From NCBI RefSeq assembly GCF_001549985.1, contig NZ_LROZ01000017.1, positions 23,605-87,604 of the forward strand: a DNA stretch of 64,000 bases. The letters run 5' to 3'. A model generated the notes under the pieces. It was not told the DNA's origin and did no database searches. It saw only the letters and a list, made by a program, of their open reading frames with translations. The translations under genes were made by a program, and so were the position numbers. How positions within the stretch are numbered: the stretch's first letter is position 1; each line of letters opens with the position of its first letter. Below are positions 35,955 to 44,800 of this stretch, piece by piece. This DNA is from Myroides odoratus. Lineage in GTDB: Bacteria; Bacteroidota; Bacteroidia; Flavobacteriales; Flavobacteriaceae.

Positions 35955-35989
35955 AAACTCCCAATCTTTTTTAAGTTTGGGAGTTTTTT
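35955..35989 (+). terminator. Intrinsic terminator
   Basis: AAACTCCCAA / TTTGGGAGTTT with an 11-base loop and T-run. The T-run ends 17 bases before the ATG of the next gene. Confidence 0.85.
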
Positions 35990-36006
35990 ATCTTATACTA
36001 TTTTAT

Positions 36007-36942
36007 ATGAAAGAGAAAATCGATACGTGTTACGAGAAAATAAAACCCTATGTACATCACACGCCTATTATGGAGTCTGGTCATATTGAAAACTTTCTAG
36101 GTAGTGATTTATATTTTAAATGTGAAAACTTTCAGCGTGCAGGAGCCTTTAAAATGAGAGGGGCAACCCATGCTATTTTGCATTTAACTGCAGAGCAAAA
36201 AGAAAAGGGAGTTGTCACGCACTCATCAGGTAACTTTGCACAAGCACTTGCTTTGGCTGCTCGTACCTTTGATGTGAAGTGTTATATTGTGATGCCATTT
36301 AATGCTCCCAATGTAAAAAGGGATGCTGTTGTGATGTATGGAGGAGAAATTGTAGAATGTGCGCCTACCATGGAGTCAAGAGAACGCGTGTGTAATCAAG
36401 TGATTGATGAAACAGGGGCAACATTTATTCATCCTTCAAATGAAATTAATGTCATTATTGGCAATAGTACAGCGACTAAAGAATTATTGGAAATTGAACC
36501 TGATTTAGATGTATTGATTGTGCCTGTTGGTGGAGGTGGATTATTAGCTGGAACCATTTTAGCTGCTCAGGCCTATGGAAAAGAGGGGATTGAAGTATAT
36601 GCCGGAGAACCTTATGAGGTAGATGATGCCTTTCGTTCCTTAATAAGTGGGAAGATTGAATCTAATCTTTCTGTGGACACCATTGCAGATGGTTTGCGTA
36701 CGCAGTTAGGGGATGTCAATTTTCCAATTATTAAAGAGGGAGTAAAAGCAATTATTCGCGTTCGAGAAAATGAAATTATTAGTGCAATGCGCCTCATTTG
36801 GCAACGTATGAAAATTGTCGTTGAACCAAGTAGCGCTGTAGCTTTAGCTGTATTGATTAAAGAACGCCCATTATTTGAGGGCAAGCGAGTAGGTATTATC
36901 TTATCTGGTGGAAATGTAGATTTAGATAATTTACCCTTTTAA
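36007..36942 (+). CDS. PLP-dependent threonine dehydratase/serine racemase-like enzyme
   Basis: 311 residues from the ATG at 36007. The fold-type II PLP motifs are present: FKCENFQRAGAFKMRGA (PLP-lysine in FKMRGA), HSSGNFAQALALAA (substrate loop), VPVGGGGLLAGT (phosphate loop) and ILSGGNVDLDNL (pyridine ring Ser). There is no C-terminal ACT domain, so this is the catabolic/serine racemase-like size class. It deaminates threonine or serine, or racemises serine; sequence alone does not decide. It is convergent with the regulator gene, with a shared terminator between. Confidence 0.85.
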   Translation: MKEKIDTCYEKIKPYVHHTPIMESGHIENFLGSDLYFKCENFQRAGAFKMRGATHAILHLTAEQKEKGVVTHSSGNFAQALALAARTFDVKCYIVMPFNAPNVKRDAVVMYGGEIVECAPTMESRERVCNQVIDETGATFIHPSNEINVIIGNSTATKELLEIEPDLDVLIVPVGGGGLLAGTILAAQAYGKEGIEVYAGEPYEVDDAFRSLISGKIESNLSVDTIADGLRTQLGDVNFPIIKEGVKAIIRVRENEIISAMRLIWQRMKIVVEPSSAVALAVLIKERPLFEGKRVGIILSGGNVDLDNLPF

Positions 36943-36972
36943 AAGGTTTAGCTTTATACTAAACCTTTTTTT
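36939..36972. terminator. Bidirectional terminator between convergent genes
   Basis: AAAAGGTTTAG / CTAAACCTTTT plus T-run. It begins at the stop codon of the dehydratase gene and ends six bases before the regulator stop. Confidence 0.85.
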
Positions 36973-36978
36973 ATGCTT

Positions 36979-38676
36979 TTAATCGAATAACTGTTGGTAG
37001 GTATCGTTGTATTTTTTTCGCAAACGCTGTTTGGTCTTTTTTACAGCATCAATCGTAATTCCTAAAATATTAGCTGTCTCTTGATTGGTAAGGTTTAATC
37101 GCTGTAATAAAATAACGCGTAAATTAGAATCTGTCAAATCCGGGAAGGATTGTATGAGATTGGCATAATATTCGGGCTGTTCTGTTTGGAATGTTTTTTT
37201 GAATACCAACCAACTCTCATCTGTCATCAAGTGAGAAGAGATGGTTTGTTCTAGTTTCATACGTTCCGCTTGAGACTTCACACTGGTAGAATCTTTTATT
37301 TTGTTCAATTCTACCTCTAAAATATTAATCTGTTTTGTTTTTTCTGCTAAGTATTCTTTATAGGAGTCCAAAGAGTGATTGGTATCTTGCCATCTTTTCT
37401 CAGATTCAGCCATCTCTTGTTCAATTTTTTGAATATTAGATTCATACATTGACGCTTGTTTGGATAATTGTTTTCGATATACTTTATAAAGAAAAACTAA
37501 AACACAACCCAATGAAAAAGAAAGGGATAGAAAAAGTAGACGCTGGTAATTAATTTTTTCATAGTGATAGCGCTGTGATTCTAATTGTAAGTTAATCAAT
37601 TCGATTTCGGCATCCCAATTAATCTGATCGATGGCTTTTTGACCTTCTGTTTCACTAATATACTCGTTGAGGATTGTTAGCTTTCTTCTGTAGAGCAATT
37701 CGCGTTTTTCATCTTTTTCCGCAATAGAAACTTCCAATAATAATTTCATGATATCATATTCAAAACCCTTGACATAATTCAAGGTTTGCGTATATGAAAA
37801 AGCCTCTAGCGCTGTTTTTTTAGTATTTGAAACATCACCTTTGTCCCAATATACTTGCGCAAGGGAGAGTAAAGCAAACATGGTGTTTTTTTTATCATCC
37901 ACTTTTTTAGAAAGTGCAATATCTTCTTCCAAATAAGCAATGGCTTTTTCCCAATTTTGTTTATTGTTTTCAATCACTGCTAAATCCCCTAAAATCTTAG
38001 CATAACGCAAAAGATCTCCTTGGCTTTCTGCTAGATTTTTGGCTTGTATTAAATAGGGGTATGCTAATGCTTCTTGTTTATCTTTAATCGCAAAATTGCC
38101 AATTGCATTTAATAAACTGGTATAATTGATATTGTCTTTGGAAGTGAACTGCAACGCCTTTGTTAAATACGTAATTCCTTGCTTGTATTTGCCTATAGTC
38201 CCATAGAAATAACCGATTTTTCGATAAATATCTGTAGGTTGTATAGTGATTTCTTCTGGGTGATGATCTAAAACGTAAGCTACTTCACTATAGTAATTAG
38301 CGGCCTCAATATAGTGGTTGTAGGTATAGTAATAGAACCCTATTTGGGTATTAAACCAATGAGTTAAATTAGGAAAATTCAAGGCCTTTACTTGTACTTC
38401 CGCTTCTTTCATTAATAGGGTCGTCTGTTCATTAAATGCTCCTAGTTCCTGTGCTTTAATTTGAGCTCTTTTGACCTTCTGAATGATATTGAGCATGTCC
38501 TTTTGTAAGGGATGAGGACTAGAAGATTGTGCTTGAACAATTTCGTCGAGTTTCGCTACATCATCTACCTTGTGTAGTTCTGTCAGGAGTTGGTTGATAT
38601 GCAAAGAGGTAGTCTCTCTTGTATTGCTACAAGCGTAGAAACATAATAAAATAATAAAGTATGCTATTTTTTTCAT
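36979..38676 (-). CDS. TPR membrane regulator with C-terminal helix-turn-helix
   Basis: 565 residues from the ATG at 38676. It has an N-terminal signal (IAYFIILLCFYAC, with a possible lipobox Cys at about residue 16), a tetratricopeptide-repeat region (about 100-350), one membrane helix (about 380-399), a coiled coil (about 405-480) and a C-terminal HTH (LTNQETANILGITIDAVKKT). This is the common Bacteroidota layout of a one-protein transmembrane regulator: periplasmic sensor, cytoplasmic DNA-binding end. The frame extends 27 codons upstream, but that part is only the translated GTCCACCC repeats. It is divergent from the 2537-residue adhesin with a 207-base gap, so it is the obvious candidate regulator. 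Confidence 0.8.
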   Translation of the reverse strand: MKKIAYFIILLCFYACSNTRETTSLHINQLLTELHKVDDVAKLDEIVQAQSSSPHPLQKDMLNIIQKVKRAQIKAQELGAFNEQTTLLMKEAEVQVKALNFPNLTHWFNTQIGFYYYTYNHYIEAANYYSEVAYVLDHHPEEITIQPTDIYRKIGYFYGTIGKYKQGITYLTKALQFTSKDNINYTSLLNAIGNFAIKDKQEALAYPYLIQAKNLAESQGDLLRYAKILGDLAVIENNKQNWEKAIAYLEEDIALSKKVDDKKNTMFALLSLAQVYWDKGDVSNTKKTALEAFSYTQTLNYVKGFEYDIMKLLLEVSIAEKDEKRELLYRRKLTILNEYISETEGQKAIDQINWDAEIELINLQLESQRYHYEKINYQRLLFLSLSFSLGCVLVFLYKVYRKQLSKQASMYESNIQKIEQEMAESEKRWQDTNHSLDSYKEYLAEKTKQINILEVELNKIKDSTSVKSQAERMKLEQTISSHLMTDESWLVFKKTFQTEQPEYYANLIQSFPDLTDSNLRVILLQRLNLTNQETANILGITIDAVKKTKQRLRKKYNDTYQQLFD

Positions 38677-38727
38677 AAATACCTCTCTATATCGAATGAA
38701 TGAGCAAATATAGTTAAATTTTCGAAT

Positions 38728-38759
38728 GTCCACCCTTTTGTCCACCCTAATGTCCACCC
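38728..38759. promoter_or_regulatory. Three direct repeats GTCCACCC, period 12
   Basis: Identical octamers at 38728-38735, 38740-38747 and 38752-38759, each preceded by T, with exactly 12 bases between starts. They lie between the divergent TPR-HTH regulator and the adhesin gene, about 125 bases before the adhesin ATG and 50 before the regulator ATG, and stand out as GC-rich in an AT-rich promoter region. They are a likely binding array; the regulator next door is the first candidate. Confidence 0.6.
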
Positions 38760-38783
38760 CAAATATATTATTTTTTTAACAGA

Positions 38784-38806
38784 ATGTTATATTTTGCTTA
38801 AGTTTT
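38784..38806 (+). promoter_or_regulatory. Promoter-region box shared by both adhesin genes (copy 2)
   Basis: It begins ATGTTATATTTT, then G, CTTAA, G, TTTT. It matches 32157-32178 (minus strand) at 20 of 22 positions and lies 77 bases before the adhesin start, 25 bases after the GTCCACCC array. Confidence 0.45.
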
Positions 38807-38883
38807 TGTAAAGACACCTTAGAGCTTCAAAAACACAGAACAATTAAAATCAATTATTAATCATTATTTACTCTATTTAATTT

Positions 38884-41800
38884 ATGAAGCAGAAATTACT
38901 TTTAACGTGGCTGTTCTTACTCAGCTTTTCGTTATCGATGTTTTCCCAGATTCAAATTGGCTCTGGTACATCAACTAATAATAATATGCCAATCTTTACG
39001 AATTGGGATTACAGTATTAGTCAACAAATTGTATTGAAATCAGAATATACAAGCCAAGATGGAATAGGTGGTGATATTACCAAAATAAGATGGTTTGTTA
39101 CTGCGAATTCAAATCTCAGTGACAGATGGGATTTATGGGATGTTTATATCGGTCATACTGCGAAAGCAAGTTTTACTGGGGCAACGGATTGGATTGATCT
39201 AAATACGGCTAGTTTAGTTTATAGTGGTACAATTACACCTGTAAATGGGCAATGGATGGAAATTGAATTAACTACACCATTTACTTATAATGGGGTAGAT
39301 AATTTTTTTATTACAGTTGTTGATAAAAAAATTGGATTTACTAGTAGTTATCCGGGATTTAGGAGTTACAATGCCCCAAATCAAGGATTATATGCTTATC
39401 AAGATAATACAGTAATTAACACAGTAAATTTAGGTGCTAATTCAAACAAAACAAGAACAAGTACGGTTGCCCAAGTACAACTAGTAGGGGCGCTAAATCC
39501 TTGTCAAAAACCAGAGAATTTCTCGGTTTCCAATTTAACTTCAACGAGTGCTACAGTAAATTGGGTGAATAACTCGATGGATATCATGGCACAAGAGTAC
39601 GAATTGCGTACCAATATGAATGTTGGAACAGCAACAGGACGAGTTAGTACTGGTACAGTATCAAATGCTGAAGAACAAGTGGATTTGACGACGCTGACTG
39701 CAGACACACAATATTATTTTTATATCAGAACAAATTGTGGAGATGATATTAATTCGTCTTGGGCAATGATTAGCTTCAAAACCCTTTGTACGTCAGTAAA
39801 TATTCCTTATGTCATGGCACTTTCTTCATCTTCTGTGGTACCAAGTTGTGTTACTGTACAAGATGTTAATAATGATGATAAGACTTGGACGGCATCTAGC
39901 AAACCTTCTTCTTCTGGTTTTGTAGATGCTAATGTAATGAAGTATAATATGCATGCTACTAATGCGGCCAATGATTGGTTTTATACCCAAGGGTTAAATT
40001 TAGTAGCTGGACAACGTTATCGTGTTTCTTTTAAGTATAGAGATGCAGGACAAGTTGAAAATTTGAGAGTAAGTTATGGCTCATCAGCTGTTAATACAGC
40101 TATGACCAACGAATTGTTTACTATTGAAACAGGAACTACGAATGCGACAGTAAATAAATTTATTGATTTCATACCTGCAACAAGTGGCGTATATTATATT
40201 GGTTTTCAGTCATATTCTGATGCGAATAAGGCTTCTTGGTTTATTGGAGATATTAAAGTGGATGTATCGCCAGCTTGTATTGAACCTACAGATGCTGTAC
40301 TTACTAGTGTAACAGAGAATACAGCTGTTTTTAGATGGACAGCTTCAACAGGTTTACCAGCTAATGGATATGCGTATGAAGTTCGTACTGAAGGCAATCC
40401 AGGTGATGCTACTGGACGTGTAACATCTGGCACTACAGCTGCAGGTGTAGTTACAGCAACAGCAAATGGATTATTGCCTAATACAGCGTATAAATTTTAT
40501 GTGAAAGCAGTATGTTCTGGAACGGATTCCAGTGCATGGACAGAGGTATTGAATTTTAGAACGGATTGTGCAATCGAAAATGTACCTTACATAATGGATA
40601 TCAATTATGTAACTACACCGAATGTTCCGTTCTGTTTAACAGTACAAAATGTCAATGCTGATAATAAAACATGGATATCATTTGATAAACCATCTGGAAC
40701 TCCATTTAGAGGTACAAAAGTAATGGGATATCCTTTTCATAGTACTAATGCAGCAAATGATTGGTTTTTCACTAATGCAATTAATTTAGTCGCAGGTCAA
40801 AGTTATCGATTGAAATTTAAATATTCGCATGGTAATTGGGCTGAAAAATTACGTGTAAGTTATGGTGCCTCAGCTGAGAATACTGGAATGACGACTGAGT
40901 TATTCACAGTAACTACCAGTTCTACGGGTACTACAATTGAGAAAATTATAGATTTTACACCAGCTACAAGTGGAGTGTTTTATATTGGTTTCCAAGCGTA
41001 TTCAGATGCAAATAAACTGAATCTATATATAGGTGATGTTGAATTAGATAAAACGCCAACGTGTTTTGTTCCAGGAGAGATAACTGTTGATAGAGCTACT
41101 TTAGCCCATAATAGTGTTACGTTTACTTGGGCAGTGCCAGAGCAAGCGCCTGCTACTGGGTACGAATATGAAGTTCGCACTTCAGGTAATCCAGGTGAAG
41201 CAACAGGACGTGTAGCAACAGGAACGACAGTTGCGGGTGTATTAACAGCTACAGTAAATGGCTTACAACCGTTAACAGATTATAAAATTTACATCCGATC
41301 CGTATGCGTAGGGACAGATAAAAGTGCTTGGACAGAGGCAAAAGAATTTAAAACCCTTTGTCAACCTCCTGCTTTAGTTTCTTCTACTGGTGGATCAATT
41401 TGTGGAGTTGGTACTGCAACACTTCAAGCGACTTATGAAAGAGGCTTGGTAAGATGGTATGAAACAGCGACAAGTACAACTGTATTAGGTACAGGAAATT
41501 CATTTGTTACGCCAGAAATTTCACAAACGACATCATATTGGGTAAGTTCAACCGCAGATGCAGTAATTAAAAATATAGGAAAAGTTGCCCCAACTGATAA
41601 TTCTACGTATGAAGGTACGGATACGGGTATTGTATTTTCTGTTACAGAGCCAATAAAAATTACAAGTGCAAATATTTATGCTACAAGTAGTGGAACGATA
41701 AATGTAAAAATTACTAATAGTGCAGGAACCGAATTATATTCCACAGGGAATGTAAATATTCAGGCAAATGGTATAACAACACCGACTCAAGTTCCTATGA

Positions 41801-44800
41801 ATTTTGATGTACAGCCAGGTACAGGTTACCGCATGTTAATTAAAGCTTATTCAGGAGTATCTTTAATTAGAGAATATTCAGCTTCTTTTCCTTATGTAAG
41901 TGATGATAATGCAATAACACTTACAGGAGGATATATTTCGGGTACAAGTTCCACCTATTATTATTTTTATAATATTGGATATGAAATAGGATGTACAGGC
42001 CCTCGTACGGAAGTGGTAGCTACTGTGACTGAAGCGCCAGCCTTTACATTATCGACAGCGGAGTTAGAAATTTGTAGAGAACAAGTGAGCAATGTAGTTA
42101 CTGTTACTGAAGGAGCTGCAAATTATGATACGTATGAATGGATGCCTGCTACAGGAGTAACAGGTAATGCTACTACAGGATGGATATTCTCACCAACAGA
42201 GACTACAGATTATGTGTTAACTGTATCTCAATCGGATGGTGTGTGTAAGGTTAAAAAGACAGTACGAGTTGTTGTAAAACTTACTCCAGAGGTAAATGGC
42301 ATGCTAACATCAATAGAGTTGTGTCCTGGAACAGTAGGAGAATTGAATGCTGGTACTGGTAGAAGCACTGAATCTATTTTTGGAACAGGAACATTGGCTA
42401 CAGGAGCAACAAGTTATCCAAACCCTCTGTCTGCTTACTATGGAGGTGTGAAGACACAGATGCTTTATACTAAAGACGAATTGTTAGCAAAAGGATTAAC
42501 TGCTGGTAGTACGATTCAAACACTTGCCTTTGAATTAAATGCTTTTGTTGCTTCTCAGTGTAAAGATTTTACCATTCGAATGGGACATACAACTGGAACT
42601 GCTATGACATTGACAAGTTTAGGTACTTCGTCAACGTTGACGACAGTGTATAATAGCCTCTCTTTTACTCCATCAGCTTCAGGTTTTGTAACATTTACAT
42701 TGAACATTCCATTCGTGTGGGATGGTACAAGTAATTTAATTATTGAAACGGTACACAATGCTGGAAACGGTGGTAATGGTTCTGGAACAACACATCGTTA
42801 TACAACTACTACACATGATAGTGTTGTTTACGGAGCATCTGATAGTGTTACTGGAGGAATAGGAGGGATGGATAATCGAGCCTCATTTACTTCTAGTGGA
42901 GTTTCAAAAAACAGACCTAATATTAAATTAGGATTTACGGCTACACATCAATATACATGGGCTCCAGTAACGGGCTTATACACAAACCCAGAGGGGACTG
43001 AAGCATATACTGGAGATTCGCGTCGAGTAGTATATGTAAGAGCTATAGAACCAATTACTTATACTTTGACAGCTGAAGATAGTGATTCAGGATGTGAGAT
43101 TACAAGAGAAGTAGCTGTAGAAATAGTAGATTTTGGAAATGTTGAAGTAAATCAGACGATCTTCTGTGAAACAGTAAATGTTGCTGATATTCCAATGACA
43201 ATTGGTACTCAATTTACTGCTAAATGGTATCAGTCAATGACAGCTACAACAGCATTAACAACAATTACGCAAACAGGTACTTATTATTTAGAGTTGACTA
43301 ATGGAATTTGTAGTTCACCACGTCAACCGATACAAATAGAAATTATTCGACCAGTTCTTCCAATTGCGGATGCAGATCAATCTTTATGTGAAGATACTAC
43401 ATTAGCAGATTTAGTGGTTACACTGGCGAATCGATTTGAAAGTAAATGGTATGCATCTGAAACAGCAACAGAAGCTTTACCAGATACAACCGTATTGAGC
43501 AACGGAACGACTTATTATGTGTCAAGTTATTTCCCTCAAGTAGGATGTGAGTCTGGAAGAATAGCGATAACTGTTCATTTATCACGTACGCCAGCGCCAA
43601 CAGCACAAGCGGTACAAAGATTCTGTTTAATTAATAACCCAACAGTTGCGAATTTAGTAGCAGACGGAACAGCTATTAAATGGTATGACGCTCCTGTAGG
43701 AGGTACCTTGATTACGGCTACAACACCATTACGTGACGAAGCGATATACTATGCTTCACAAAAATTAAATAATTGTGAAAGTGAAGTTAGAACAGCAGTA
43801 CAGGTTTTTGTTGAAGATATATTGACAGCACCAACTGTTGCAACGGCAGATATATACTATGTGTATGGAGATACACCAGTAGCACTTGAAGCTACACTTA
43901 CAAGTGGAGATGAGCTAGTGTGGTATGTAGGTAATGCAACAACGGGAAGTACAACTGCACCAACACCTTCGGCAAATGCAGTTGGAGTAACCACGTATTG
44001 GGTAAGTCAACGTATCATCAATGGATGTGAAAGTACGCGTACTGAAGTTAAAGTACATGTAACACCAGCTGTATTAACTGTTGTTGCTAACAATCTTGCT
44101 AAAATATACGGGGCAACAGACCCAACGTTAACGTATACGATTGAAGGATTTAAATTGACAGATAATGCAAGTGTAGTAACAGGAAGATTAGCTCGAGTAG
44201 CTGGAGAAAATGTAGGTGATTATGCCATTGGTATTGGTAGCTTAAGTGCAGCTAATTATACCTTTGATTTTACAGCAGCCACTTTCAAAATTACACCAGC
44301 AGTATTAAGAGTACAAGCGACTCCAATGACTAAAGTATATGGACAAGCAGAGCCTACTTTAGGGTTTACGGGACAAGGATATCAATTTAATGATGATAAC
44401 ACAGCACTAACAGGTGCTTTAGTTAGAGAGCCAGGAGAAAACATTGGTACGTATGCGATTACACAAGGTACGTTAACAGCGACAAACTATACGATTACGT
44501 TTACAGGTGCAAACTTTGTAATTACGCCTGCAGAATTGACTATTAAAATGGTTGATCAAACGAAAGTATATGGGGATAATGATCCAGCCTTGAACTACCA
44601 AGTAGTAGGATTAACGAATGGCGATACCAATGCAATTATTACTGGAGCGTTAACGCGTCAACAAGGTGAAAACGTAGGAGTATATGTTTACCAAAATGGA
44701 ACCATCGCAGCGACAGCAAACTATCGTTTGCAGTTTGAATTGGGGAACTTAACAATTACTCCAGCTACTTTAATAATTACTCCTATAGTAGGACAAAACA

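Noticed and set aside
38677..38757. In-frame N-terminal extension of the TPR-HTH regulator containing VDIR/VDKR repeats
   Set aside because: The repeats are just the translated GTCCACCC array on the other strand; the signal-like segment starts at the ATG at 38676, so the extension is most likely untranslated promoter DNA.
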